Assembly (NCBI GenBank): GCA_963575745.1
Contig: CAUYUJ010000903.1
Span: 139,001 to 203,000 of the forward strand
Direction: 5' to 3'
DNA from: Prorocentrum cordatum
Lineage: Eukaryota; Sar; Dinophyceae; Prorocentrales; Prorocentraceae
Length of the DNA stretch: 64,000 nt
This document shows, piece by piece, positions 10,309 to 20,770 of this stretch. The notes below the pieces were generated by a model that saw only the letters and a list, made by a program, of their open reading frames with translations, was not told the origin of the DNA and ran no database searches. Numbering within the stretch: the first letter of the stretch is position 1; the number at the start of each line of letters is the position of its first letter. The position numbers and the translations under genes were made by a program.

Positions 10309-11221
10309 CAGCAGGCCCCTGCCACCCCTGTCCAGGGAGTCGGCGGGGACCGCCGCGTCTGCTCCAGCGCCAGATTCTCAAAGCGTTCCTGGAGAGTTGC
10401 AACGTGGATGTGCCCTCTGAGGATGGCGAGCTCCGTGAGGCTGCCAAGCGAGCAGGCGCCAATTTGGCCCACCTCGTCAAGCGGGCGAAGATCACGGCGC
10501 AGCGAAGGCTCGAGGCGCAGCAGTCGGTCAGTCTTTGCCGTCATGCTTCTAGTCTTGGCCCGTCAGTTTGAAGCAGTGATCAGAGTTGCCACCGCTAACG
10601 CCACGTCGGACGGACCCTTGGCAACTATGGTGGACACGGAGCACTCCTCCTTGAGCGATGGCTCGATGGTGGTCATGGTTCAAGAGCATCATCGTTTACC
10701 TGGGCAGGTCCCAGGTTTCCAAGTGCGCGCTGCCGCGGCAGGATATCATGGAGCGTGGGTGGCGGCCGCCCCGGGCGAGGGGGGTGGTTCTCAGGGCGGG
10801 GTCGCCGTGCTGGCGCCCAAGAGGATTCAAGTGGCGGCGCCGCCGTCGTTGCCTAGCTGCATCATCAGCTTTGGGCGCGCGGTGGCAGCACATGTACGCA
10901 CCTGTTGCAAGACAGGGTTCGTTGCTATATCAGCATATCTGCACACTTCTGAAGAATCAGCGCGGGCAACGTCAGCTTGCTGACGGAGATTGCGGCCTAC
11001 GTCAACCGCGTGCAAAGCCTTGGTTTCGAATGGGTGGAGGTGGCGTTCAGATGCGCCCAGACCAGATCACGTCGCGGGGCGCGAGCATCGGGGGGGTGGT
11101 TGCGGCATCGGCTGGCTCAACGTGCTTGCAATCAACTGCTGGCGCTAAGATCGACTTCTCCGTTGCCAGCACCAACCTCGCCATCGGGGCCAAGGTTTCC
11201 CGCGGGCGCAATGATAATTGA
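10309..11221 (+). pseudogene. LINE-A AP-like endonuclease domain, frame-broken
   Basis: Frame 1 carries VMVQEHHRLPG (Gln codon 10681, the conserved catalytic Glu at 10684), GGVAVL near 10796 and ISAYLHTSEE before a stop at 10983. Frame 3 resumes with LTEIAAYVNRVQSLGFEWVE from 10977, the region that precedes the GDFN motif in relatives. Frame 2 carries STCLQSTAG and AKIDFSVASTNLA, corresponding to the Asp-Phe box near the endonuclease C-terminus, and stops at 11221. The order and spacing match the exonuclease-endonuclease-phosphatase fold of LINEs, which nicks target DNA for priming. No intact GDFN is visible. Three frames are needed, so the domain is inactive in this copy. Confidence 0.7.
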
Positions 11222-12186
11222 CACTGCGCCGCGCAGGCCAGCGGCGATGGAGATTGGGGGCCGCAGGCTGCGTTGTGGTGCAGGGTTCTTATGCAGCCGA
11301 AGAGTTTCTCTATTGTGGCCGAGCCTGGTTGCGGCAGATATCCCAGGTTACGGCACGACTTTCACGAGCGGCTGCCGCTTGCAGCGTGCGCGGATGACCT
11401 GCGCGAGTTCTGGGATACCTTCCTTTGTGGAGTTGAAGCAGAGCTTTTTGACAGGCGCGGCATAGTCGGGGACGCAGTCCATCAATATGTTGGGCATGGC
11501 GGCCCACGTGAGTTTGAATGGTGGCGCCTGCAGTTCATTCCTAGACATCGGCTTCCGAGGAGGAGCTCGGAACGGGCGGCTTGGAGCACGGCAGCCAGGT
11601 GGGCACGTCACCTGCGTAGTGTGGACGCAGTGCCGCAGAGCTATCTTCCTCGGCTCCCGGTCGACGATGGAGATCAAGTGCGACGTTTCCAGCGAGCTGC
11701 GCGCGTGCCCTTCGAGGTGGAGAGGTTCTGCAAGAGGATCTGCTCCCACGGCTGGATTTTCGCTCACCTGGGCGACCTCGCGGCGGGGTTCTTCATGGCG
11801 GGCACCGACGCGCCGGGCGGCCCGTCCTTCGCGGACCTCGCGCGAAGGATCCTGGATAGGGCCGCGCTCCAGCAGCTTTCCTGGCACGGAAAATAAGGAG
11901 TGGCAGGCTTGGGTTAGGTCTCCCGTTTTGAATGGGGTTCGGGCAGCTCGCCGTCCTTGTCAAAACCAGGGCGGTCCAGGAGGTCAATGGAGCCACGGGG
12001 CGGGCCCAACCCTTTGAGTTGGCGGATGATTGTCTGTCGGTGTGGGGTTCGATCTGGGCCACCCACAATTGCAGAGTTCTTGGGCTCCACGGAGATGCGC
12101 CGTCTTGGGGGCCCTTGCCAGACATCACAGGGGCCGCGCTGCGTGCTGCGATAGGATAGTTTTCTGAGCGAACGGCGGTAGGCTTC
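11222..12186 (+). pseudogene. LINE-A linker between endonuclease and reverse transcriptase
   Basis: Frame 2 is open from 11273 to 11896 (207 codons; FHERLPLAACADDLREFWDT, RFCKRICSHGWIFAHLGDL). Sense then passes to frame 3 (EWQAWVRSPVLNG, about 11890-11940) and frame 1 (ADDCLSVWGSIWA, about 12020-12160). No catalytic motif is expected here. The sequence is assigned by position and continuous protein-like composition, because the same module lies before the reverse transcriptase in the other LINEs of the window. Confidence 0.55.
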
Positions 12187-13432
12187 ATGCCAATACATCC
12201 TCGATCGCTGCTGGGCCTGTCGGACGAGGCGCTGGAGGCCATCGCGTCATTGCTGCGTCGGTGTAAGCAGGTAGGAGCGTGGCCTACGCATAGGCTAGTG
12301 TCGAAGCTTGTCAGGCTGCCAAAGCCAGACGGGGGTCACCGCCTGATTGCACTTTTGGGTTCGTTGGTCAGGATCTGGCCCAAGATCCGCAGGCCTGTTT
12401 CAGAGCGCTGGGAGCGCGACAAAAAGGACGGAGGAGTTCTGGGGTAGCGGGCTCGGGGGGAGTGCGAGCGATTCTGCGTTTGATTTAAACCTGCCCGCTG
12501 GGATTGCCAGGGCCAAAGGTTGGCAATGGGCAGGCGTGCTTCTCGACATGGCCAGGTGCTACGACATGATCAGGCTGTCTTTTCTCTTTGACATATACAG
12601 GGCTGTAGTTTTTCTGATGTTAGGCTGGATGTTGATCCAATCGTACATTGCGCCCAGGTGTATTGAGGCTCGTGGATCGTTGTCGGAGCTCTACAGATCG
12701 TACCCAGGGATCCTGGCGGGTTCTAGTCACGCGTGCGCCAATATGCTAGTTGTTATGCTAAACCCCGCCAGGCAGAGCATCGCTAGGTTTCCGCCCATCA
12801 CCGCAAAGGGTTTTGATGGATGATGTTCAGTGGCAGTTCAAAAGTCGGAGATTGTGTTTGGGGCAGTGAGGGATTTGTGCCGCCGCCTTTTTCCCGCTGG
12901 CCTTTCGTTGCAGCAGAATAAGCCTGGGTTCCCGGCTCGCTCGATCGCGGCCGAAACGAAAGCTAGCTTTTCGGCGAGGCGTCTTGGGCTTCAGAGCAGG
13001 GCGCAGTGTAGGAACCTGGGTGCTGATTTATATGGTAGAACGTTTATCCGCAGCGTGGAGGCTGGTCGCCGCCGTAGGCGTTTGGTGCGCAGGGTGAAGC
13101 TCAAGGTTCTGAAGAAAACGGCTGGGCCCAAAGTAGCCGCTCTCTGGCGCGCTGGGCCCATGCCCGGCGGGGGCCACGGCGCCTCGGCAGCGGGGGTCGG
13201 AGACGCCGCGCTTCGGAGCTTAAGAGGGCTAGCGGCGGAGCTGATAGGTGCTAAGGGTCGCGCCCACGTTATTGCTTACCTAAGCACCCATAGCGATGTC
13301 AGCTATGACCCCATAGTAGACGCTACTGTGCCGTTGGTTTGTAGATACTGCTGCCCGATCTGGGATCGCAGAGCGAACGACTCAGATTTGCGCAAGGCTT
13401 GGCAGCTAGCTTTCGACACGTTTTCTGTTTAA
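12187..13432 (+). pseudogene. LINE-A reverse transcriptase, frame-broken
   Basis: Frame 1 (12187-12447) holds the finger region: LVRLPKPDGGHRLIAL then RIWPKIRRPVSERWERD. Frame 2 (12450-12823) holds motif A, AGVLLDMARCYDMI, and motif B-like GILAGSSHACANML. The catalytic box is preserved but in frame 3: Leu-Met-Asp-Asp at 12813-12824, followed by VQWQ. Frame 2 resumes at 12830 with KSEIVFG and continues through a thumb-like region to a stop at 13432. Reverse transcriptases of this class copy the element RNA at the nicked target. The triad residues (motif A Asp, DD of motif C) survive, but at least three frame changes make the product non-functional. Similar order and motifs in LINE-C support the call. 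Confidence 0.75.
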
Positions 13433-15191
13433 TCGTCTTGGGCCCAGGTCCGTGGCCCCATTTGGGCCGTGATTTTGACCTTCCGTCGCGTCCGCTGGGT
13501 CCTAGCGGGCCCGCGTTTACTCCGCTCCGACCTCGGCGAAACCTTTCCCTGCTGACGGTCTCAACTCATGACGTGCGCAGACTTCTGCTAGACGGTCTGA
13601 ATAGAGTGCAGATGATGCAGCTGTTGTCGGCCATCCCCGAGGCTACGGTTTCCGAGAAGGTTCGGGGTCGAGAGTTTCGGCTCGGTGTGCTTTCGGTGCG
13701 AAATCACGTGCGCAGGGGCAGCCTGAGGGCCCTGTTGGGGGGAGGGCTCTGGCCGCCAGCTCGCAAGTTTTTGCATGGCTACGCCGATTCGGACAGATGC
13801 CAATTTTGCGGCCAGAAGCCTGGCACGTTTGGTCACCAATGGTTCGACTGTGATGGTGTCTGGTCCCAAGGCGAGCAGGGCCCAGAGGTCGCGCCGCCTT
13901 CGCCCGATGATTTGCTTGAGCATCGGCAGTGGTTGAAGGAGTCAGCTAAAGGTGCCCCGCCCGATTTCGATTCGCTCGAGCTCGCGCACGGTCTCCCGTC
14001 GATTCCGATCGAGCTGAGTTCGGCCCCCACTGCGTTGCCAGCGTTAGCTTGGGGGCCACTCATTCAAGTTGGGGGCGGGGGATTTATGCCGACGGGTCTG
14101 GCCGAGCCAATGGGGTCCCTGAAGCCGCCCGCTGCGGGTGGGCGGCCGTGGAGCTTTCGGCCCAAGGCTGGCCGATTCGGGCCCGCTGCGGGGGCTTGGC
14201 GGGGAGGTGCCAGACGGCCCCGATGTCCGAGAGGCAGGCCATTCTCGAGGCGCTCCGAGTGGCCCATTGGGGAGCTGAGATTGTCTCGGACCACCTGTCC
14301 TCAGTTCGTGAAGGCCAGAATTGGGCTGGCAGACTGCAGAGAGGTGCGAGCCGTCACGCCAGCGTCTGGCGCGAGATTTAAAACAAATTATCAGGGTCGG
14401 TCTGGGAGGCCGACGCCCCGCTGGACCCCAGCACATGGAGATCTGGATGAGGCGTTGGCCGTTGAGCCTGGAGTTGCGTTTGGTGGTGCGTCTCGTGTGC
14501 ATGATCTCCTTGGGAATGCATAGGCCGATTTCTTTGCGAATTCAGGTTCGGCTCAGATCTGCGTCGCTGATGTAGCTGTGGAGGCGCTAAAGGAGCGCCT
14601 GAAGACTACCGAGCGGACGTTTGATTTAATTTCCAGGGCGGCCCAGCTGGTGGCCAGTAGCAGCGCGGTCGAACCGAGGGTCGCCCCGAGGCCGCGAAAC
14701 CCCACGGCCCCTCCCTGGTTTTGCTGGCGCATGACCTCGAGCAGGTCCCAGGCGGGCCTGTCCGCTGCACATGGCGCCATTGCTCTGCGAGGACGACCAA
14801 GGCTCGAGCTCGTTTGGAGCGGCCTGGCGCACGTTGCGAGCCGACGGCCTTGCATCTTTTTCTCACGGCAGTCAGGACGGAGAGGCTCGGTGGCGTCTTG
14901 CCTAGGGCGCGTTCGAGCGCCGTCAGCACTGCCCTGAAGGCTCTCGGGCTGCTGGAGGAGTCGCGGTCGATGTCGTCGTCGCCGCCCCCGTCCCGGGCGC
15001 CCGAGGTCTTCGAGTTTCAGGAACACTGGGTGCAGCCAGCTGGGCGCTACCTCGTGTGCAGGCGCTGCGGCGCCCACGCTCTCATTGAGCAGCCAGCGTT
15101 CAGGTCGCTGATGCAGCCCTGCCAGGGCAACCCGACCGCGGGCCAGCTCTGGTTTCGCGAGGAGGTCCTGGCTGGGCGCGAGCCCCGCTAG
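13433..15191 (+). pseudogene. LINE-A C-terminus: zinc knuckle, RNase H and terminal Cys motif
   Basis: Frame 1 contains CQFCGQKPGTFGHQWFDC (13798-13851), a C-x2-C-x8-H-x4-C knuckle. RNase H begins in frame 3 with GIYADGSGRANG (Asp codon 14091), MSERQAILEAL (Glu 14229) and IVSDH (Asp 14289). The last motif is in frame 1, LLGNA-stop-ADFFANSGS, where a TAG at 14521-14523 interrupts the GN-xx-AD box. Frame 1 then runs to about 14735, and frame 3 gives CTWRHC and later CRRCGAHALIEQ before TAG at 15189-15191. All four RNase H acidic positions are recognisable, so this element type carries an RNase H after the reverse transcriptase. The terminal paired-Cys segment is of unknown function. Confidence 0.7.
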
Positions 15192-15590
15192 CTGTAGGGC
15201 TGGCGGCGTGGCCCTGCTGAGTTCGGCAGCACCGTCGGCCCCGCGGACGCGGGGCTCGCCTTTTCTTCCTTGGCGGCCGCTGCCGCCCTCCTTCTTCCAG
15301 CCCCCACTCGACGCGGATGGAGGCCTCAGCCTGGTCTTTGGTCCCTCCTCCTCCTCATCCTCCTCCTCAGGCGGCGTCAGGGAGCGTTCCAGGACTTCCC
15401 CGGGTGACCCTGCGGAGTCCACGGAACGCGTCGGGGGGCCCCACAGGGCCCACAAGACGCCCCAAGACGACGCCGAGGTGGCCGTAATAAGCTTTGTGAT
15501 GGCTACGCCGAGGGCCCCGACAGGCGCAAATGCGTTATTGCGACGGCCTTGCGGTCGATGCCGCCGACCCTGAAGACAACGAATCCAAGG
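15192..15590. other. 3' flank of LINE-A, no gene seen
   Basis: Possibly the 3' UTR of LINE-A. Contains a CCTCCTCCTCATCC tract near 15345-15370. No poly-A or hairpin end was identified. Confidence 0.4.
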
Positions 15591-16085
15591 GGGGGGGGCG
15601 GGGGAAACGGAAGAGTGGGGGGAGGAGGAAGGGTGGAGGAGGCGGATGAGGGAGAAGGAGGGGGGGGGGGATGGGGCCTCGGGATCGCGCTAGGGTGGGA
15701 CGTATGTGGGCGGCCTCCTTCGGGGACCGTCCCCCGGGCCCTCCCCGGCCCCCTCCCCTCGTGGGGAAAGGATTGAAGGGAAAGGGGTTTCCAGTCAACT
15801 CCAGCGACGATGTTGTTTACTTTCGCTTTAGATGGCACGCTTGAGGAGTAGGGTTCAGGGCAATGACCGGGGGGGCGACGGAGTCGGCGAGGAGACGAGT
15901 GCGACGACGGCGGAGTCGGCGAGGAGGAGAGGGAGCCGTTTCGGGAGCACAGGGGGGCGGAGGAGGGAAGGAGGACATGGAGGAGGAGGAGGAGGAGGAG
16001 GAGGAGAAGAGGAGGATAAGAGGAGGAGAAGAGGAGGAGGAGGAGGAGGACGAGGACGAGGACGAGGGCTAGGAGGAGGAGGGAG
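15590..16085 (+). repeat. GGA-rich microsatellite with embedded R-family copy 1
   Basis: GGA/GGAGGA tracts at 15590-15670 and 15975-16085 flank a dispersed repeat (15705-15938) that contains GTGGGGAAAGGATTGAAGGG, then GTTTCCAGTC and CGCTTGAGGAG. Related copies occur at 16620-16885 and 60355-60600. Confidence 0.75.
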
Positions 16086-16089
16086 TCGT

Positions 16090-16560
16090 TCTGGGACTTT
16101 TCAGAGGCCTTTTTGGAACGTTTTGGGGGTCTCCTTGGGCCTCTTGGGGGCGTAAGGGGCCTCCTGGAAATTTGTTCGGGGCGCCATGCTCGAATTGTCG
16201 TTTCGGGTTCCTCGTCTTGAGCCTTTCTGAAGGCCTTTGCAGTCTTAGGAATCTCTTATGCCGTCTGGTCGCGCTCTTGGGCCGTCTCGGGCGACCGTCG
16301 GGAGCCTATTGAGCCGTGTTGGGGCTGTTTTGGGGGCGTCTTGGACCGAAGTGACCGCGGTGAAGGCCGAAACGTCGTACATGCTGAAAGTGTACGCTTC
16401 CGTATGGGAATCCATGGATGTGGCATGTTGGGGCTTCTTGGGGGTGCTCTTGGAGGCTCCCTGGGACGTCTGGGAAGCTTTTTGGACCGTCGCGGGGCCA
16501 TCTGTGTCGTATTGAGGCGGTCTTGGAGCGAGTGGGGGCTCTCTTGGCCGAATTGTGCGC
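16090..16560 (+). repeat. GGCCTCTTGG repeat block 3
   Basis: Same 10-11 bp unit in plus orientation, with the TCGAATTGTCGTTTCGGG interruption near 16190-16208 and a GTACGCTTCCGTATGGGAA interruption near 16393-16411 corresponding to those in block 2. Confidence 0.8.
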
Positions 16561-16619
16561 CGTCTGTGGCATTCTGGGTTCATTCTGGGACTGTTGGAGG
16601 TGTCCGGGCCGCCCGGGAG

Positions 16620-16885
16620 GAAAACGAACCTGGGCGGCGACCACCCCTCGGGACCCCCCCCCCATCCCCTCCCGGGACCCCCCCCGCGCGGGGAAGGGAT
16701 CAAAAGGAAGGGGTTTTCCTTCGAGTCTAGAACGGCGTTAGATGAGGGCCCAGGGAAGGAGAGGAGGGACGGCGGAAACGGCGAGGAAACGATTGTGACG
16801 ACGACGGAGACGACGAGGAGACGACGACGTCGACTCGAACGAGGAAGCACCTCGCACACGCCGACAGGGTCGGCGGATTCGTTTT
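16620..16885 (+). repeat. R-family dispersed repeat, copy 2
   Basis: Shares GGGGAAGGGATCAAA, the following TTCCTTCGAGTC, a GA/CGACG-rich middle and the end CACACGCCGACAGGGTCGGC with 60355-60600. The terminal match CCGACAGGGTCGGCGGATT is exact between the two copies. Confidence 0.75.
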
Positions 16886-17183
16886 GGTTGTTGTGCGTTC
16901 TCGCCGCTTTTCACGCTTCGGCTCCAGATTGTTCCGCAAGGGGCTCGTGGCGGCCACGCGCCATCTCCAAGCGAGCCCCTGGGGCCCACAATCCTCGGCT
17001 CTCCTATCATTTCTCCTCGCCCCTCTCTCTACGGCCGTCGCTCCTCCCTTCTCGTTCCTTGCTCCTCGCTGATCGTTTTTCGCATCTCCCACCTCCCTGC
17101 TCCACCCTGACTCCTCGCTCCTTGCTGCTCGTCCCTCCCTCCTCGATCCACTCACGAGCAGCAGGTCGCGCCGGCCAGCAGGA
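16886..17183. other. no supported gene; CT-rich
   Basis: Pyrimidine-rich stretch of CTCCTCGCTCCTTGC-like words leading into CAGCAG-rich sequence. Nothing recognisable. Confidence 0.4.
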
Positions 17184-18302
17184 GTGCCGAGACGCCGCGC
17201 CCCACAGCAGCAGCGAGCATCAGCAGCACGCAGTCCGCAGCACGCAGTGCCAGCGGCAGCATATAGCAGCATCGGTCACAGTCATGCAGCAGGCAGCAGC
17301 ACCCTGCAGCCACAGGCAGTAACATGGTATGCGAAATGCGGGCCCAACGTCATCGTGGCATCCTTTTGGCAACATATCCGCCCTGACCCCGCGTGCCATC
17401 CCGGACAGATTTCATGGCTTGTAGACCACGGGCCAGCCCTAGTCAGCTACAGCGCCGCGACGAGCGCGTGCGAGAAAGGCGGGCAGTGGCAGCGCGCCCT
17501 GTCGTTGCTATGCGAGCTGTGGGAGGCGAACATTGAGCCCAATGCTATCAGCTACAACGTTGGGATCAGCTCGTGCGAGAAATGCGGGCAGTGGCAGTGG
17601 GCGCTCTCTCTGCTCAGCGAGATGGGGCACTTGAAGTTGCAGCCCGACGTCATCAGCTACAGCTCTGGGATCAGCGCCTCAAACACTGGCGGGCGGTGGC
17701 AGCAAGCTCTTTCGTTGTTAAGCGAGATGCGGGACGCGATCGTGGTGCCCAGCGTCATCAGCTACAGCTCTGGGATCAGCGCGTGCGAGAAAGGCATGCA
17801 ATGGCAACGGGCTCTGTCACTCCTGAGCGAGATATGGGAGGTGAAGCTTCAGCCCGATGTCATCTACAGTGGGGGCCCATGCCAAGAAATATCCTGCTTG
17901 CCTCCAGGGTGCCCTGGGCTTCTTGGGCTTCGATGGTTTTGCGATGGAGAGTGCGACGTTCCCACGCCAAAAATCCATGGACGTCCTGGGGTCTCAAGGT
18001 TGGGTTTCTTGTGGAAGGCTTCTTGTGGACTGGCCTCCACTGTATCCTACCATGCCAGAGATTCTGCATGCCCCAAGAGAGCTTCCAGTGACGCGGAGCC
18101 TCCGCGGGCTTCCGCTCGAGGGACACGACCCCGCTTTTGCTTTCGAGAGCCCCAAGGCAGCCCACAAGGGCATCGAGAGAGCCCACGATATGGCCTCCAG
18201 GGAGCCTTTGACAGCCCAAGAGTGCCCCGAGAGCGGGCCAAGACGTCCCAAACACGCCCCGAGGCGGCTCGTCGCGAAGAAGCACATGTAGATTTACACT
18301 GA
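17184..18302 (+). CDS. pentatricopeptide-repeat (PPR) protein fragment 1
   Basis: Open frame of 372 codons. Residues of about 1-84 are low-complexity Ala/Gln/Ser from CAGCAG repeats. Residues 85-228 contain four PPR-like units of about 35 residues with cores SYSAATSACEKGGQWQRAL, SYNVGISSCEKCGQWQWAL, SYSSGISASNTGGRWQQAL and SYSSGISACEKGMQWQRAL, each ending in a LSEM..L.P-like helix. At about 17873 the PPR series stops and the frame runs into a dispersed repeat shared with 24.8 kb, then into GGCCTCTTGG-type sequence. PPR proteins bind organellar RNA one base per repeat; here four repeats with no organelle-targeting sequence suggest a fragment rather than a working gene. The true start is unclear; the first PPR codons follow a segment (GCAACATATCCGCC...) that recurs before other PPR fragments. 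Confidence 0.6.
   Translation: MPRRRAPQQQRASAARSPQHAVPAAAYSSIGHSHAAGSSTLQPQAVTWYAKCGPNVIVASFWQHIRPDPACHPGQISWLVDHGPALVSYSAATSACEKGGQWQRALSLLCELWEANIEPNAISYNVGISSCEKCGQWQWALSLLSEMGHLKLQPDVISYSSGISASNTGGRWQQALSLLSEMRDAIVVPSVISYSSGISACEKGMQWQRALSLLSEIWEVKLQPDVIYSGGPCQEISCLPPGCPGLLGLRWFCDGECDVPTPKIHGRPGVSRLGFLWKASCGLASTVSYHARDSACPKRASSDAEPPRASARGTRPRFCFREPQGSPQGHRESPRYGLQGAFDSPRVPRERAKTSQTRPEAARREEAHVDLH
17875..18046 (+). repeat. dispersed repeat F, copy 1
   Basis: CCATGCCAAGAAATATCC to TTGTGGAAGGCTTCTTGTGG matches 24782-24945 over its whole length, including CATGGACGTCCTGGGGTCTC. The second half is also the arm of the foldback at 24.1-25.1 kb. Confidence 0.75.
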
Positions 18303-18319
18303 CTCTGTTGCACGCTTTT

Positions 18320-18565
18320 GCGAATTAGCGTCTCCAGCCCCGCAGCAGCGACAAGCATCACCAACAGCATGCAGCAGCGGCAGCAAGACGCGGCACGCAA
18401 TAGCATGCGCGGGATGCGACGGTCGTTCCCCACATCATCAATTCAGCCTTTCGGCAGCATGTGCACCATCACATGCCATCTCGTGCAGATGTCGCGAGTG
18501 TAGTCCACGGACCAGCCCTGGTCTTTACTAAGTTTCAGGGCCCGCGCGTGCGGGAAAGGCGCTGT
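18320..18565 (+). repeat. PPR module relic: CAGCAG-rich lead plus truncated PPR start
   Basis: CAGCAGCGGCAGCAAG-like sequence (18340-18410) is followed by the conserved lead GGCAGCATGTGCACCATCAC and by a decayed PPR start (VHGPALVFTKFQGPRVRERR in frame 2). It then passes straight into GGCCTCTTGG block 4. The same order occurs at 19230-19600, 25130-25640 and 17200-17480. Confidence 0.6.
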
Positions 18566-19215
18566 CTGGATGGCTCCTCCGGAGACCAGAAGGCCCCAAA
18601 GGCAACATTAGAACCCAAGACGCTCCTTAGATGCCAGTGCCGCGACGCCTGTGGCGGCCCAGGAGGGGGTCCGAGAGGCCTCCGAGATGGTCCGAGAAGA
18701 TTCCGAGAAGGGCCGAGAGCGCTCCACGACGTCTGAGTCTCGCGGCACATGAAGCCCCCGAGACGCTCCATGATGCTTCTAAGAGGAGCCCCCCGACGAC
18801 CCAAGAAACCGCATTCGTTCGAATCATATGGGAAAACGACCATGTGTTGCATTCTCGTGCTTTTCGCTTTCGAAGCGTCCATGACGATCATACAGGCCCC
18901 CAAGATCGCCCCAGCACGCCTCCACAGGCCCCTGTGAGGGCCTCAGGACGGCCCAGGACGGCCCCAGGAAGGCTCAAGAGGCCCCCACTACGGCCCAAGA
19001 CGGCCCCAGGAGAGCCCCTGGAGGGCCCCAAGAGGTCCCAAAGACCAGGACTCGACCTGACGTTTCGCGACCCTCCGCCCCCCAGATGACCCAAGAGACC
19101 GCCATCAGAACCTCAGAGGACCCCCAGAAGCCCCAGGAGTCCCTCAAGAGGCCCAAAGTAGGCACCAAGAGGCCCCCACGAGGCCCCAGGATACCCCTGA
19201 ACCCGCATCCAAGAG
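18566..19215 (-). repeat. GGCCTCTTGG repeat block 4 (reverse orientation)
   Basis: CCCAAGAGG/CCAAGACGG units with a GGGAAAACGACCATGTG interruption near 18827-18845, equivalent to the GGGAAAACGTATACG interruption of block 2. Confidence 0.8.
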
Positions 19216-19229
19216 GCCTCCGGGGGCAG

Positions 19230-19600
19230 ATCCTTTTGCGGGCACGCAGCACGGAGCAGGCACCAGCAGCGGCAGCACACGGCCACAACAAGCAGCAGCA
19301 TGCAGCAGGCAGCGGCAGGCACCAAGCATAATTGGCCATCAGCAGCACCCTCAAGCAGCAACAACACGCGGCAGCTGCAAGCATGACCAACAGCACGCCA
19401 CAGCGGCAACAAGCTGCCGCTCTCCGTACAGATGTGAGGATGCCAGGGCCCAGACCCACATTATCCGTTTAACCTTCCGACAGCACGTACACCTCACATG
19501 CCAATTCGTGAAGACTTCGTGGACGTAGTCCGCAGGTCAGCCCTAGTCTCTCCTACATGGCCAGTTGAAGCGCGTGCGAGAATGTCTCAGGGCCTCGTGT
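19230..19600 (+). repeat. PPR module relic 2
   Basis: AGCAGCATGCAGCAGGCAGC-like lead (19260-19420), then CGACAGCACGTACACCTCAC and a very decayed PPR start (FVDVVRRSALVSPTW), followed by GGCCTCTTGG block 5. Confidence 0.55.
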
Positions 19601-19619
19601 GCACAAAATCGCCCCTTTA

Positions 19620-20550
19620 CGGCGCCACCACGGGGCCAAATCGCTCAGGCCGGTCCCAGAGGCGCTCCAGAGGGGTTCCCAGACCGTCCAAGAGCGCTCC
19701 AAGACGGCCTCAGTGGGTCCCGAGACGGCCCACGAGGGCGCGAAGCCTTCCGGGGGGGGCTCCACGACGATCCAAGAGGCCGCGAAGACGCCCCAAGAGG
19801 GCCCCGAGCGCACGCCAAAGAGGCACAAATCGTCCAATTCCGATGGGAAAACGTATATTTTCAGCATGCCCGCCTTGTGTGCTCCTCAGCGGCCCAGGAC
19901 ACGCCAAGAGGCCTCCCAAATCGCCCCAAGAAGACGCCAGCGGCCCCTAAGAGGGCTGCAAGACGGCCCACAAGAGCCCCAAGACGACGCCAGAGAGCCC
20001 TGAAACGACCTCACAGAACCCCAAGACGGCCCCAAGAGAATTCCGAGGGGGCCCCAGGAGGCTCCCAAGACGGCCTCAGGCAGCCTCAAGACGTTTCCCA
20101 GGACGGTCCAAGGCCTCCCGGACGCCCCGTGACGGCCCAAAAAGGCCCCAAAACGTCCCAAAACACTCCCAGAGTAGCCCCAAAAAGCTTCTGAATGGCC
20201 CGAACAAGACCCCGACAAGGACCACCAAGCAGGCCCAGAGACGCCCACTAAAATAGCGATCGGTGAAGTACAGCGTAGGGAGCTCTCCCAGGCACAGATC
20301 TCAAGAGCGAGCGGTACACCCTTCCGACCTCTCACACAGGAGCACGCACGCACAGCACGCAAGCACAATAGATTTCCTGGGCTGTCCCCCGGAAGAGGCT
20401 CCTGGGGACAGCGCAGGAACGGCCCCAGAGGCGCCCAAATCACTTCAAGAGAAAAGGCCCCCAGGAGACCGCAAGTCGGCCCAAGAGGGCCCCAAGAGGG
20501 CCCTAGGAGGCCGCAAGACAGCCAACGAGGCCCCAACAGGCCCCTAGGAG
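19620..20550 (-). repeat. GGCCTCTTGG repeat block 5 (reverse orientation)
   Basis: CCCAAGACGGCC-type units. The GGGAAAACGTATATTTTCAGC interruption lies at 19840-19865. A short unrelated stretch (20225-20390) splits the block. Confidence 0.8.
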
Positions 20551-20770
20551 CTCGAAAAGAAATCCCGAGATGCCCACTGACCGTTCCCAAGGACTCGGCA
20601 GCGCCCACCATCAGGCTTCGAAGAGGCAACAGGAAAAAAGTCACCTCAGCCCTCTGGGTGACTTTTTTCAAAGCCCCAGGTGCTTTCAAAATTGACAAGC
20701 GGCGAGACGTAGACCGCAGACCCACCATAGCCGTCTGTGACGCTCCGAAGGCTTTCTAGGCGGAGGTAGA

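Larger units (their letters stand above)
9161..15191 (+). mobile_element. LINE-A: non-LTR retrotransposon with spliced-leader 5' end
   Basis: Order: two spliced-leader relics, a 5' UTR of about 190 bp, ORF1 (9391-10308, intact), an AP-type endonuclease (about 10600-11220), a linker (11230-12190), reverse transcriptase (12187-13432), a CCHC-like knuckle, an RNase H (14049-14560) and a C-terminal Cys motif ending at 15191. ORF2 is broken by at least six frame changes and several stops, so the copy is dead. Full-length structure with the leader at the 5' end indicates that a mature trans-spliced mRNA was reverse transcribed. No poly-A tail or target-site duplication was located. The downstream end could extend into 15192-15590. 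Confidence 0.85.
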
